From Methylorubrum populi (GTDB taxonomy: Bacteria > Pseudomonadota > Alphaproteobacteria > Rhizobiales > Beijerinckiaceae), in contig DYYG01000033.1 in NCBI GenBank assembly GCA_020741775.1, positions 143,284 through 207,283 of the forward strand: a stretch of DNA of 64,000 bases, given 5' to 3'. Below the pieces are notes generated by a model. It made no database searches, was not told where the DNA came from, and worked only from the letters and a program-made list of their open reading frames with translations. Positions 46,282-55,158 of this stretch are shown in pieces. The position numbers and the translations under genes are program-made. Positions within the stretch are counted from its first letter, which is position 1; every line of letters starts with the position of its first letter.

Positions 46282-47616
46282 GTGAGCGAAGGCCGGAAAA
46301 AGCTTCATCTCGGCGCCTTCATGCGCCCCATCGGCATCCACACTGCGTGGTGGCGTTATCCCGGCGGCTTCCCGGATGCGAACTTCAACCTCGACCATCT
46401 CGTGCGCTTCGCGAAGACGCTGGAAGCCGCCAAGTTCGACGCCTTTTTCATGGCCGACCATCTGGCGGTGATGAACATGCCGATGGAGGCGCTGAAGCGC
46501 TCGGCCACCGTGACCTCGTTCGACCCGCTGACCCTGCTGCCGGCGCTCGCCATGGTGACGGAGCGGATCGGGCTGATCGCCACCGCCTCCACCACCTATA
46601 ACGAGCCCTACCATGTGGCCCGCAAGTTCGCCTCGCTCGACCATATCTCGCGGGGCCGCGCCGGTTGGAATCTCGTCACCTCCGGCAATCCCGACGAAGC
46701 TCTGAATTTCGGCCGCGACGCGCATCTCGATCACGCCACGCGCTATGCCCGCGCCCGCGAATTTTTCGAGGTGGTGACCGGCCTATGGGATTCCTGGGCC
46801 GATGACGCCTTCCTGCGCGATGTCGAGCAGGGGCTGTTCTTCGACCCCGAAAAGCTCCACACCCTGAACCACAAGGGCGAGTTCCTGAAGGTGAAGGGCC
46901 CGCTCAACGTGGCCCGGCCGGTCCAGGGCTGGCCGGTGATCGTCCAGGCCGGCGCCTCCGAGGCCGGCCGCCAGATCGCGGCGGAGACCGCCGAGATGGT
47001 GTTCGGCTCGGCCTCCTCCCTGGAGGCGGGCCAAGCCTTCTACGCCGATGTGAAGGGGCGGATGGAGGCGGCGGGCCGCACCCGCGATGCCCTCAAGATC
47101 CTGCCTGGCGCCTTCGTGGTGGTCGGCGGAACCGAGGCGGAGGCGCGGGAGAAGAAGGCGCGGCTCGACGCCCTGGTGCCGGTCGAGAGCGGGCTTGCCA
47201 ACCTCTCGGTCCGGCTCGGCACCGATGCCTCCGGCTTCGACCTCGACGCGCCCCTGCCCGACATCCCCGAATCCAATGCCAGCAAGAGCGGGCAGGCCCA
47301 GATCGTCGCCTATGCCCGCCGAACCGGCGCCAGCGTGCGCGACCTCGCCCGCCGGGTCGGCGGCTATGGCGGGCTCACCTTTATCGGCACGCCGGAGCAG
47401 ATCGCCGACCGGATGCAGGAATGGCTGGAGGGAGAAGCCTGCGACGGCTTCAACGTGATGTTCCCGTTCGTGCCCGAAGGCCTCGACGACGTCTGCGAGG
47501 GCGTGGTGCCGGAATTGCAGCGGCGCGGCCTGTTCCGAACGGAATACGAGGGCACGACGCTGCGCGATCATCTCGGGCTGAAGCGGCCGGGAAACCGTTT
47601 CTTCGAAGCGCCGTGA
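46282..47616 (+). CDS. Flavin-dependent monooxygenase of the NtaA/SnaA/DszA group
   Basis: The 444-residue protein belongs to the bacterial luciferase-like superfamily: LGAFMRPIGIHTAWWRYPGG, AKFDAFFMADHLAV, and RAGWNLVTSGNPDEALNFG, with a C-terminal EQIADRMQEWLEGEACDGFN. Such enzymes use reduced FMN from a separate reductase to oxidise sulfones, sulfonates or EDTA-type chelates. GTG 46282 is chosen since GGAGG precedes it by 7 bases. No flavin reductase is adjacent, and the substrate is unknown. Confidence 0.9.
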   Translation: MSEGRKKLHLGAFMRPIGIHTAWWRYPGGFPDANFNLDHLVRFAKTLEAAKFDAFFMADHLAVMNMPMEALKRSATVTSFDPLTLLPALAMVTERIGLIATASTTYNEPYHVARKFASLDHISRGRAGWNLVTSGNPDEALNFGRDAHLDHATRYARAREFFEVVTGLWDSWADDAFLRDVEQGLFFDPEKLHTLNHKGEFLKVKGPLNVARPVQGWPVIVQAGASEAGRQIAAETAEMVFGSASSLEAGQAFYADVKGRMEAAGRTRDALKILPGAFVVVGGTEAEAREKKARLDALVPVESGLANLSVRLGTDASGFDLDAPLPDIPESNASKSGQAQIVAYARRTGASVRDLARRVGGYGGLTFIGTPEQIADRMQEWLEGEACDGFNVMFPFVPEGLDDVCEGVVPELQRRGLFRTEYEGTTLRDHLGLKRPGNRFFEAP

Positions 47617-47620
47617 GCAT

Positions 47621-47648
47621 CCGCCGAACCGGAGCGCCGGTCCGGCGG
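47621..47648. terminator. Hairpin after the monooxygenase gene
   Basis: CCGCCGAACCGG and CCGGTCCGGCGG pair over 12 positions (one mismatch) with loop AGCG, 4 bases after the stop and between convergent genes. Confidence 0.6.
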
Positions 47649-47656
47649 AGGCCGCT

Positions 47657-47980
47657 CTAGCGCCGGTTGGTGAGGCCGTAGAGCGCGAAGCCCGCCAGAG
47701 CGGCGAGGCCCAGGGTCAGCAGGCTATGGGTGCCGACCGTGTCGGCGGCGGCCCAGCCGGTGCTCTTAGCTTTCTCCACCAGGGCGCGGCCCCTCAGGAT
47801 CCGTGCCGCCCGCTGGCGGTTGGCCTCCTGGGTCGGCAGATGGACGACGAAGATGTCGCCATCCCGTTCGATGTCGATGCTGTTGCGGGCGAAGCCCGCC
47901 CGCACGAGGCGTTCCTTGGCGGCACGGGCGGCGGAATGGCTCGAAAAGTCGGCTTCGACGCCAACGGTGTCCTGAGACAT
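47657..47980 (-). CDS. Small protein with C-terminal membrane helix
   Basis: A 107-residue protein. The first 65 residues look like a small alpha/beta unit (VGVEADFSSHSAARAAKERL, then SIDIERDGDIFVVHLP) and the end is a single membrane helix (THSLLTLGLAALAGFALYGL). The layout resembles small stress-associated membrane proteins, but I recognise no family. GGAGGAG precedes ATG 47980, a strong RBS. No EcfG promoter is visible upstream. Confidence 0.7.
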   Translation of the reverse strand: MSQDTVGVEADFSSHSAARAAKERLVRAGFARNSIDIERDGDIFVVHLPTQEANRQRAARILRGRALVEKAKSTGWAAADTVGTHSLLTLGLAALAGFALYGLTNRR

Positions 47981-48139
47981 GTCTCCTCCTCGACGGGTGC
48001 GATGGGAGTGCCTCGCGAAACGCCCGGATCCCGCGCATTTTCAAACGGGACGGCGGCGGACGTTGCGTGAAGGGCACTCAGCGGGAGGAGCAATCCAGCC
48101 CCGCCCGTCGCGGTTCCGCCGAGGGGCAGCCAGGACGAG

Positions 48140-48379
48140 TCAGGCCGCCTCCGCCGCGCATGCGTCGATCCGCACGGCGCCATCGGCCGTCAGGGAGCAG
48201 ATCACTTCGGTGCCGTCGTCCAGCGCGAAGGCATGGAACAGGCGCCGCTCCAGTTCTTCCAAGCCTTCGCCCGGAAGCTCGGCGATTTCGTCGCGCGTCC
48301 GCTCTTCCAGAACTGGAAGAACACCGCTTCTCTCGGCGATTTCCTGCGCGGATTGCGTCAGAACGATCTCGAAAGACAT
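48140..48379 (-). CDS. Small cytoplasmic protein, 79 residues
   Basis: MSFEIVLTQSAQEIAERSGV opens a helical N-terminal half with many Glu residues; the second half is a beta-hairpin-like FALDDGTEVICSLTADGAV. GGGAGGCGAC precedes ATG 48379. No family recognised; composition and RBS support a real gene. Confidence 0.6.
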   Translation of the reverse strand: MSFEIVLTQSAQEIAERSGVLPVLEERTRDEIAELPGEGLEELERRLFHAFALDDGTEVICSLTADGAVRIDACAAEAA

Positions 48380-48975
48380 TGTCGCCTCCCTGCAACAACC
48401 TCGGCAAAGACCTTGTCCGATCTGCGGGAAGACAGGCTCCCCTTGCGACTTTTTTGGGGCAGCCTGTTTATCCCGAGAAAACCATGAGCCGGATCAGCGA
48501 CTTGCGATCCGCTGCAACCTCGCTGCCCCTTGCGACTTGTCACTTGGAACGGTTCGAGACAGGCGCGGGGACGTCGCGGGATGGCGGTCGATCAGATCAG
48601 AAGCGAGGACATCCCCTCCCCGGCATGTCCAAGGGCCGATGACGGAGAAGCGAGCCTCTTATTCCGTGCGCGACCTAGTGGATGTCCGGCCGACATGCCC
48701 GCATGACGGGGCGCAGCTCGCCCAGGGTGTGCTGGCGGCCGGGGCATCATGCGAGGTAACCCGAATAAGCTCGACGTCACCGCCTTCCACCACCTTCTCG
48801 GCCAGCAGCGCCTGCTCTCCCCGGCCGATCCCGACCGGGGCATCGACCTGACCGGCCTGCTGTGACGCATCGGCGCGGAGTCGTTTTCCGGCTCCGCGCG
48901 GCGACGGCAGCGGGTTACCTTTTTCGGATTCGGAGCCGGCCGAGGGATGGTCCCGGCGCAAGAGGGGCCGAGCCT
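48380..48975. other. Sparse region with one possible 38-residue ORF
   Basis: About 600 bases between the 79-residue gene and the 69-residue exported protein. Part of it is less GC-rich (48400-48560). Open frames at 48484 and 48642 lack RBS and coding character. A short ORF at 48749 is listed separately as doubtful. Confidence 0.4.
48749..48865 (+). CDS. Doubtful short ORF, 38 residues
   Basis: The translation (MRGNPNKLDVTAFHHLLGQQ...) looks protein-like, with an amphipathic helix and an ordered end GIDLTGLL, but the upstream bases give only a weak GGGG ribosome site. It may be the intact end of a decayed gene whose earlier part lies in another frame near 48642. Confidence 0.3.
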   Translation: MRGNPNKLDVTAFHHLLGQQRLLSPADPDRGIDLTGLL

Positions 48976-49185
48976 ATGAACACCATCCTTGTCGTCGCCC
49001 TGGTCTGCGCCTCCAGCGTGCAGATGCCCGATTGCTCCCGCGAAACCGCCCTCGACGTCATTGTCGGCCCGGCCCACACGCTTCAGGAATGCCTGATGCA
49101 GGGGCCGGTGCTCGCCGCCAATTCGGGGCATGCAGACCCTAACACCTATGTGAAGACCCGCTGCGAGCAGCGGAAGGAGCGATAG
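48976..49185 (+). CDS. Small exported protein, 69 residues
   Basis: The N terminus MNTILVVALVCASSVQ is a short signal-like segment, although without a clean cleavage site. Four cysteines (positions 11, 20, 40 and 63) and a charged end (RCEQRKER) follow. It could be periplasmic with disulfides. No family known. The next small gene begins 8 bases after its stop, so the two may be one unit. Confidence 0.6.
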   Translation: MNTILVVALVCASSVQMPDCSRETALDVIVGPAHTLQECLMQGPVLAANSGHADPNTYVKTRCEQRKER

Positions 49186-49192
49186 AGCGGTC

Positions 49193-49495
49193 ATGACGGA
49201 AGGTCGTTCCGAAGAGATATCGCCGGCCCGCGCCGCCGAGATCCGCCTGCGTGCCCGCCTCGCGGTGGTCGAGCGCGCGGCTTGGTTCGGGTTCGTCGAG
49301 GCGATGCGGGCCCGGCCGGCGGAAACGCAGGGCTTCATCGCCGCCGAGCGGACCCGGTGCCGCGACGGCTTCGCGAGCGGCGCCTGGGCGAAGGATCTGA
49401 CGGCGGCCGAGCGGGCCCTGCTCGGCGAGGAGGTCGATCAAGGTCTCGCCCAGCTCGTCGAGGATGCCCGGGCCGAGATCGGCGAGGACGTCTGA
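49193..49495 (+). CDS. Small helical protein, 100 residues
   Basis: Highly charged and helical throughout (EIRLRARLAVVERAAWFGFV, then AKDLTAAERALLGEEVDQGL). No membrane segment or motif. It follows the exported 69-residue protein closely, and GAGCGGTC lies before ATG 49193. Function unknown. Confidence 0.6.
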   Translation: MTEGRSEEISPARAAEIRLRARLAVVERAAWFGFVEAMRARPAETQGFIAAERTRCRDGFASGAWAKDLTAAERALLGEEVDQGLAQLVEDARAEIGEDV

Positions 49496-49686
49496 GGGCG
49501 ATTCCGGGGGGGCGAGGGCCCCGTCCGATGCGGCCTGGAGGCGCGACGACGGGCCCGTCCCGCGGCGCCGGGCGCGCCATCCTTTCGCCTTGCGGTCATG
49601 GCGGGAAGGGTTCAGTGTCCCCCGCCAAACCGGAGCCGGCCGGAGAGGAACCCCCCTCTCGCCGGTGCCGCAAGGAGCCGTGACTG

Positions 49687-51588
49687 GTGCCCATGTACGG
49701 ATACGCCGCCCGCCGCCGCGCCGCCGCGCTCACCCTGCTGCTCGCCTCGACCGGTCTCGGCACCGTGCCGGCCTCGGCCATGCAGCCGCGGGAATCCTCG
49801 CCGATCTCCGAGTACGAGCCGGCGGAATCCCTCGAAGGCAATTTCCTCTCGGCCTATATCGCCGGCGCCTCGAAGGACACGGCGGCGGCCGCGAGCTTCT
49901 ACCGCGAGGCGGTGAAGGGCGATCCGCGCAACGCTGAGCTCCTGGAGCGCGCCTTCGTCTCGCTGCTGGCCGATGGCGGCATGACCGACGCCTTCCGCGC
50001 GGCCGAGCGGCTCGCCACCCGGGAAAGTTCGAACGGCCTCGCCCAGCTCGCCCTCGGCGTGCGCCAGCTCAAGGCCGGCCAGTATGCCGCCGCCCGTCAG
50101 AGCTTCGGCCGCAGCGGCCGGGGCGCGGCCGCCGACCTCACCGCGACGCTGCTCACCGCCTGGGCCTATGCCGGGGCTGGCGACGGCAAGCGCGCCTACG
50201 AGACGCTGAACCGCCTGCGCGGCGAGCGCTACTTCAACGTCTTCCGCGATTACCATGCCGGGCTGATCGCCTCCGTGGTCGGCGACCGGGCCGAGGCGGA
50301 GCGCAAGCTGAAGGCGGCCTACGACGCCGATCACAACACCCTGCGTATCGTCGACGGCTATGCCCGGTTCGAGGCCGGCATCGGCCGCACCGATCTCGCC
50401 ATCGACGCCTATAGCGAGTTCGAGAAGGTGATGCCGCGCCACCCGCTGGTGGTGGATGCCCTCGACAAGCTCAAGGCCGGCAAGCCGCTCTCGCCGCTGA
50501 TCTCCTCGGCGCAGGAGGGCGCGGCCGAGGTGCTTTACGGGCTCGGTTCGGCCGGCTCGACCCAAGGCGACGAGCTGCCGGCGGTGGTCTATCTCCGGCT
50601 CGCCCTCTACCTCGCTCCCGAGCACGCCGTGGCCCGGCTGACCTTGGCCGACACCCTCGACCGGATGAAGCAGGCCGAGCGCTCGAACGAGGCCTATGCG
50701 CAAATTCCCGCCTTCTCGCCGCTGAAGCTCAACGCCGACATCCAGATCGGGCTCAACCTCGAGCAGATGGGCAAGGGCGACGAGGCGCTGCAGCATCTCG
50801 ACACCGTGCTCAAGGCCCATCCCGACAACGTCGATGTGATCTCGGCACTCGGCAACGTGCAGCGCTCGCGCAAGAAATTCCCCGAGGCCGCCGAGACCTA
50901 TACCCGCGCGATCAACCTGATCGAGCCGGGCAAGGAAGCGAATAACTGGACGCTGTTCTACTTCCGCGGCACCGCCTACGAGCGGGCCGGCGAGTGGGAC
51001 AAGGCCGAGGCCGACCTGAAGAAGGCGCTCGCCCTGGTGCCGCCGACCCAGCCGAACGCCAAGGCGCAGGTGCTGAACTACCTCGCCTATTCCTGGGTCG
51101 ACCGGAACAAGAACATCGACGAGAGCTTCACCATGCTGAAGCAGGCCGTCGATCTCTCTCCCCGCGACGGCATGATCATCGACAGTCTCGGCTGGGCCTA
51201 TTTCCGTCTCGGCCGCTGGGACGACGCGGTGCGCGAGCTGGAAAAGGCGGTCGAGCTGAAGCCCGGCGATCCGACCATCAACGATCACTTGGGCGATGCC
51301 TATTGGCGCACCGGCCGGCGGCTGGAGGGCAAGTTCCAGTGGCAGCATGCCAAGGATCTGAACCCCGAGCCCGACGATCTCGCCAAGATCAACGCCAAGC
51401 TCAAGGACGGCCTGCCCGAGCCGGAGAAGCCGACGGCCACCGCCGAGAACCCGCCCTCCCCCGCTCCGGCTGAGGCGGTGCCGGCCCCCGTGGCCGCTCC
51501 GCACAACCCGGAGAACCCGGAACTGCCCAAGGGCGCGCCCGCCCCGAGCGAGCCGCCGGGGGCCGCCGACAAGAAGTCGGGCGGCTGA
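49687..51588 (+). CDS. Exported tetratricopeptide-repeat protein
   Basis: A 633-residue protein with a signal peptide (about 1-30: ALTLLLASTGLGTVPASAM) and a series of TPR units from about 60 to 560, e.g. GDEALQHLDTVLKAHPDNVD and RWDDAVRELEKAVELKPGDP. The end is Pro/Ala-rich and disordered. Related alphaproteobacterial proteins are annotated only as TPR proteins, possibly scaffolds for envelope complexes. GTG 49687 or ATG 49693 are both possible. A strong terminator follows, then ispE. Confidence 0.9.
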   Translation: MPMYGYAARRRAAALTLLLASTGLGTVPASAMQPRESSPISEYEPAESLEGNFLSAYIAGASKDTAAAASFYREAVKGDPRNAELLERAFVSLLADGGMTDAFRAAERLATRESSNGLAQLALGVRQLKAGQYAAARQSFGRSGRGAAADLTATLLTAWAYAGAGDGKRAYETLNRLRGERYFNVFRDYHAGLIASVVGDRAEAERKLKAAYDADHNTLRIVDGYARFEAGIGRTDLAIDAYSEFEKVMPRHPLVVDALDKLKAGKPLSPLISSAQEGAAEVLYGLGSAGSTQGDELPAVVYLRLALYLAPEHAVARLTLADTLDRMKQAERSNEAYAQIPAFSPLKLNADIQIGLNLEQMGKGDEALQHLDTVLKAHPDNVDVISALGNVQRSRKKFPEAAETYTRAINLIEPGKEANNWTLFYFRGTAYERAGEWDKAEADLKKALALVPPTQPNAKAQVLNYLAYSWVDRNKNIDESFTMLKQAVDLSPRDGMIIDSLGWAYFRLGRWDDAVRELEKAVELKPGDPTINDHLGDAYWRTGRRLEGKFQWQHAKDLNPEPDDLAKINAKLKDGLPEPEKPTATAENPPSPAPAEAVPAPVAAPHNPENPELPKGAPAPSEPPGAADKKSGG

Positions 51589-51608
51589 TTTCCTCGCCCC
51601 GGACAAGG

Positions 51609-51642
51609 AAAGGCCCGCGGAGACCGCGGGCCTTTCGTTTTG
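51609..51642 (+). terminator. Intrinsic terminator after the TPR gene
   Basis: AAAGGCCCGCGG and CCGCGGGCCTTT form a perfect 12-bp stem with loop AGA, followed by CGTTTTG. A good rho-independent terminator 20 bases after the stop. Confidence 0.85.
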
Positions 51643-51840
51643 GGATTCCTTCAGGACGGGCGTCGGCTCCGCATGGCTTCGGGCGAAGCCAGGCCGCCCA
51701 GGTGCGGCTCACGGATGATCATTGCCCGTGCGCGATGTTCTGCGAAGGTTTTGCGGCCTTCCGGCAAGTCGCATTAAAATTTCGTAATGCTGCAACGCGG
51801 CTCGAACCGTCTCGTTCTTCAACGTCTTCAATGGAGGACG

Positions 51841-51987
51841 ATGATGCGACTGAAATTCGTAGCTGCCGCACTTCTCTTTCTTGGAACACTCGCCGGAACC
51901 GCGACGACCGCTGAAGCCCGTGACGGTCTCGTCCGCGCCGGCTCGCCGGGTCGATCGCCGCTTGCCCCCGCCCTCGGCCCCCCCTAG
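51841..51987 (+). CDS. Short exported peptide, 48 residues
   Basis: GGAGG sits 7 bases before ATG ATG at 51841. The first 25 residues are a signal peptide ([20 protein letters not shown], cut near AEA), leaving a mature part of about 22 residues rich in Arg, Pro and Gly. Its stop is 37 bases before the GTG of ispE. No family known. The upstream 60 bases are AT-rich. Confidence 0.6.
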   Translation: MMRLKFVAAALLFLGTLAGTATTAEARDGLVRAGSPGRSPLAPALGPP

Positions 51988-52024
51988 AGGATGCGCCTCC
52001 CCGTCATTTGCTGTCCGAGAGCCC

Positions 52025-52900
52025 GTGTCCCGTCTCACCACCCGCGCTCCGGCCAAGATCAACCTGACCCTGCACGTGCTCGGCCGCCGTCCGGGAGACG
52101 GCTACCATGCGCTGGAAAGCCTCGTGGCCTTCGCCGGAGTGGCGGATACGCTGGAATTGGTGCCGGGCCCTGACCTGACCCTCGACGTGTCCGGCCCCAC
52201 CGCCGGCCCGGCCGGCCCCCTCGACGACAACCTCGTCCTGCGCGCGGCCCGTCATCTTGCGGCCGGCGTGGACGGTCTGCGGCACGGCGCGTTCCGCCTG
52301 CACAAGCAACTGCCCGTCGCGGCGGGCATCGGCGGTGGCTCGTCGGATGCCGCCGCCGCCCTGCGATTGCTGGCCGAACTCAACGGGCTGTCCCTGGAGC
52401 ATCCGGCGGTGATCGCCGCCGCCCGCGCCACGGGGGCCGACGTGCCGGTCTGCCTCGATCCGCGTGCGCGGATGATGCGGGGCGCGGGCGAGGAGATCGG
52501 TCCGGTCCTCGGTCTCGCCGAACTCCCGGCGGTGTTGGTCAATCCGGGCGTGCCGGTGGCGACGGCACCGGTCTTCAAGGCGCTCGGCCTCGCGGTCGGC
52601 CAGCAGCTCGACGGGGCGGAGCATCCGGTCGTCGGCGATGGGCTCGACGTGGAGGCCGTCCTCGCGGTGATCGCCCCCGCCCGCAACGATCTGGAAGCGC
52701 CCGCGCTCACCGTCGCGCCGGTGATCGGCGAGGCTCTGGCGCTGCTGCGCGCTCAGGCGGGATGCCGTCTCGCCCGGATGTCGGGCTCGGGCGCGACGGT
52801 GTTTGCGATTTTCGCCGATGACGGGGCGGCGGATGCAGCGGCCGCTGCGATCCGCAGCGCGCAACCGGGCTGGTGGGTGGAGCCGACCCGGCTCGCCTGA
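52025..52900 (+). CDS. ispE: 4-diphosphocytidyl-2-C-methyl-D-erythritol kinase
   Basis: IspE phosphorylates CDP-ME in the MEP isoprenoid pathway. The 291-residue GHMP kinase has [21 protein letters not shown] at the start (Lys and Asp active-site region), the ATP loop [15 protein letters not shown], and [13 protein letters not shown] near the end. GTG 52025 gives the family N terminus. Its neighbour ispB, convergent and 22 bases away, uses isoprenoid products of this pathway. Confidence 0.95.
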   Translation: MSRLTTRAPAKINLTLHVLGRRPGDGYHALESLVAFAGVADTLELVPGPDLTLDVSGPTAGPAGPLDDNLVLRAARHLAAGVDGLRHGAFRLHKQLPVAAGIGGGSSDAAAALRLLAELNGLSLEHPAVIAAARATGADVPVCLDPRARMMRGAGEEIGPVLGLAELPAVLVNPGVPVATAPVFKALGLAVGQQLDGAEHPVVGDGLDVEAVLAVIAPARNDLEAPALTVAPVIGEALALLRAQAGCRLARMSGSGATVFAIFADDGAADAAAAAIRSAQPGWWVEPTRLA

Positions 52901-52922
52901 GGCCGCACCGACCCCGTGCGCC

Positions 52923-53945
52923 TCAGTGCGCCCGGGCGATGCAGAAATCGACGACCTGCAGCAGCGCCGACTTCATCGCCCCATTCGGGAACGGTGCGAG
53001 GGCTTCGCGGGCCATGGTGCCGTAATGATGGGCGCGGGCGATGGTGTCCTCGAGGGCGCGATTGCGGCGCAGGATGGCGAGCGCCTGTTCGAGGTCGCCG
53101 TCCTCCAGCTCCTCCCGCTCCAGGGTGCGGCGCCAGAAGGCGCGCTCCTCGTCCGTGCCGCGGCGCAGGGCCAGCACGATCGGCAGGGTGATCTTGCCCT
53201 CGCGGAAATCGTCGCCGACATTCTTGCCGAGCGCCGCGCTGGTGCCGCCGTAATCGAGCACGTCGTCGATCAACTGGAAGGCGATGCCGAGATTCATGCC
53301 GTAGGCGCGGCAGGCCACCTGCTCCGCCTCGGGCCGCCCGGCCAGGACCGGGCCGACCTCGCAGGCCGCCGCGAACAGCTCCGCCGTCTTGCCGCGGATC
53401 ACGGCGAGATACTCGTCTTCGCTGGTCTCGGTGTTCTTGGCGGCGGTGAGCTGCATCACCTCGCCTTCGGCGATGACGGTGGCCGCCGCCGAGAGGATGT
53501 CGAGGGCGCGCAGGCTGCCGACCTCGACCATCATGCGGAAGGCCTGGCCCAGAAGGAAATCGCCGACGAGCACGCTCGCCTCGTTGCCCCACTTGATGCG
53601 GGCGGCGACCCGGCCACGGCGCATGTCGCTCTCATCGACCACGTCGTCGTGGAGCAGCGTCGCGGTGTGCATGAACTCGACCGCGGCGGCGAGCTTCACC
53701 GCGCCGTCCCCGTCGCCATAATCGCACAGGTCGGCGCAGGCGAGGGTGAGGATCGGGCGCAGGCGCTTGCCGCCGGAGGCGATCAGGTGGTTGGCAACCT
53801 CGGGGATCATCGCCACGTCGGAGCCCGTGCGCGACAGGATCGTCGCGTTCACCCGCTCCATCCCGGCCGCCACCAAGCCGACGAGATCGGTGAGGCTGGC
53901 CTCCGGATCGGAGCGGCCTTCATCGAGGGAAACGACGACGCCCAA
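52923..53945 (-). CDS. ispB: Trans-polyprenyl diphosphate synthase
   Basis: The 340-residue protein has both Asp-rich motifs of chain-elongating prenyltransferases: LLHDDVVDESDMRRG and QLIDDVLDYGG, plus GGKRLRPILTLA. It probably makes the decaprenyl or octaprenyl side chain of ubiquinone; chain length cannot be read safely from sequence. TTG 53945 is taken as start (LGVVVSLDEG); no ATG is near. It is divergent from the DUF2007 gene with 190 bases between them. Confidence 0.92.
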   Translation of the reverse strand: MGVVVSLDEGRSDPEASLTDLVGLVAAGMERVNATILSRTGSDVAMIPEVANHLIASGGKRLRPILTLACADLCDYGDGDGAVKLAAAVEFMHTATLLHDDVVDESDMRRGRVAARIKWGNEASVLVGDFLLGQAFRMMVEVGSLRALDILSAAATVIAEGEVMQLTAAKNTETSEDEYLAVIRGKTAELFAAACEVGPVLAGRPEAEQVACRAYGMNLGIAFQLIDDVLDYGGTSAALGKNVGDDFREGKITLPIVLALRRGTDEERAFWRRTLEREELEDGDLEQALAILRRNRALEDTIARAHHYGTMAREALAPFPNGAMKSALLQVVDFCIARAH

Positions 53946-54135
53946 GCGCGATGCCTCCGGAAACCTTTGCCGGCACCGTGCCGGCACCCCTGCCCCGCGG
54001 CTGCCCCTGTCGCACGGGGCCGTCTGCACTGCAACACGCGCCCGTGCCGCACGAGGGCGGGAAGGGGTGGACAAGAGCGAGGCCGGGACTACGACGATCC
54101 CCAACCGGAGGAGCCACCAGGGGAGCCTTGGCGCC

Positions 54136-54363
54136 GTGACGGAACTGATCCGCAGCAACGACATCGTCCTGATCGGCTTCGCCCGCTCCCTGTTGGAGGG
54201 GGCGGAGATTCCGCTTCTCGTGGCCGACGAGCATATGAGCATGATGGAGGGCTCGATCGGCATGTTCGGCCGGCGCCTGCTGGTCCCCGACGACCACGCC
54301 GCCCAGGCCCGCCGCATCCTCACCGATGCCGGTCTCGCCGCCGAACTGCGCGATGAGCCCTGA
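54136..54363 (+). CDS. DUF2007-family small protein
   Basis: A 75-residue protein starting MTELIRSNDIVLIGFARSLL, with SIGMFGRRLLVPDDHAAQAR near the middle, as in DUF2007 (putative signal-transducing) proteins of alphaproteobacteria. GTG 54136 is the only start that fits. Its end overlaps the methyltransferase start (54353), so the two are coupled. In Rhizobiales it usually sits between ispB and trmN6, as here. Confidence 0.85.
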   Translation: MTELIRSNDIVLIGFARSLLEGAEIPLLVADEHMSMMEGSIGMFGRRLLVPDDHAAQARRILTDAGLAAELRDEP

Positions 54364-55105
54364 GCCGGATTCGTTTCTCGGCGGCCGCCTGCATCTGCGC
54401 CAGCCTCCGCGCGGCGCCCATCGGGCCGGAACCGACGCGGTGCTGCTCGCCCGGCTGATGACGTTCGAGGAAGGGGCGGCGGTCTACGATCTCGGCGCCG
54501 CCACCGGAGCGGTCGGGCTGGCGGCGGCGTCGCTCTCACCCGGATGCCGCGTCGTGCTGGTGGAGCGCGAACCGTCCCTCGCCGCGATGGCGCGGGAGAA
54601 TGGCAGCGCCAACGGCCTCGACGGGCGGGTCTCGGTGATCGAGGCGGATCTGCTCGCGCCGGGGGCGCAGCGCCGGGCGGTGGGGCTTCTCCCCGGCAGC
54701 GCCGATGCGGTGCTGACCAATCCGCCCTTCTTCGAGGCCGGCGTCCACCGGCCCTCCCCCGTGCCGGAAAAGGCTTCGGCGCATAGCTTCGCGGCGGGCG
54801 GCCTCGATGCCTGGCTTCGCACCTGCGCCGACCTGCTGCGGCCGGGCGGACGGCTCGGCCTGATCCACCGCGCCGATGCCCTGCCCGCCTGTCTCGCGGC
54901 GATGAGCGGGCGCTTCGGCGACGGCGCCGTGCGCCCGGTCCATGCGCGGGCCGACCGGGCGGCGATCCGGATCCTGATCGCGGCGGTGAAGGGCAGCCGC
55001 GCACCGCTGCGGCTGCTGCCGCCCCTCGTGCTTCAGGACGAGACCGGGCGTTTCACGCCGGAGGCGGAGGCGCTGCACCGGGGTGATCCCTGGCCGCCAC
55101 GATGA
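54353..55105 (+). CDS. TrmN6-type tRNA1(Val) adenine-N6-methyltransferase
   Basis: A 250-residue Rossmann methyltransferase with YDLGAATGAVGLAAASL (SAM site) and VLTNPPFFEAG (catalytic NPPF of N6-adenine enzymes). The family member TrmN6 modifies A37 of tRNA1(Val). GlyQ/SppA neighbours match the conserved Rhizobiales block. ATG 54353 overlaps the DUF2007 gene. Exact substrate is inferred from family. Confidence 0.85.
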   Translation: MSPEPDSFLGGRLHLRQPPRGAHRAGTDAVLLARLMTFEEGAAVYDLGAATGAVGLAAASLSPGCRVVLVEREPSLAAMARENGSANGLDGRVSVIEADLLAPGAQRRAVGLLPGSADAVLTNPPFFEAGVHRPSPVPEKASAHSFAAGGLDAWLRTCADLLRPGGRLGLIHRADALPACLAAMSGRFGDGAVRPVHARADRAAIRILIAAVKGSRAPLRLLPPLVLQDETGRFTPEAEALHRGDPWPPR

Positions 55106-55118
55106 TTCTGCGATGAAA

Positions 55119-55142
55119 GAGGGGCGCCCATGGGCGCCCCTC
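55119..55142. terminator. Perfect palindromic hairpin between convergent genes
   Basis: GAGGGGCGCCCA and TGGGCGCCCCTC are exact complements of 12 bases with no spacer. It lies 14 bases after the methyltransferase stop and 17 before the stop of the HY-repeat protein. No U tail. Confidence 0.6.
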
Positions 55143-55158
55143 GAAGGCCGTTCACGTC

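Noticed and set aside
48484..48642. 52-codon frame starting MSRISDLRS
   Set aside because: No ribosome site and a Ser/Thr/Arg/Gly-rich translation without ordered pattern; kept only as part of the sparse region.
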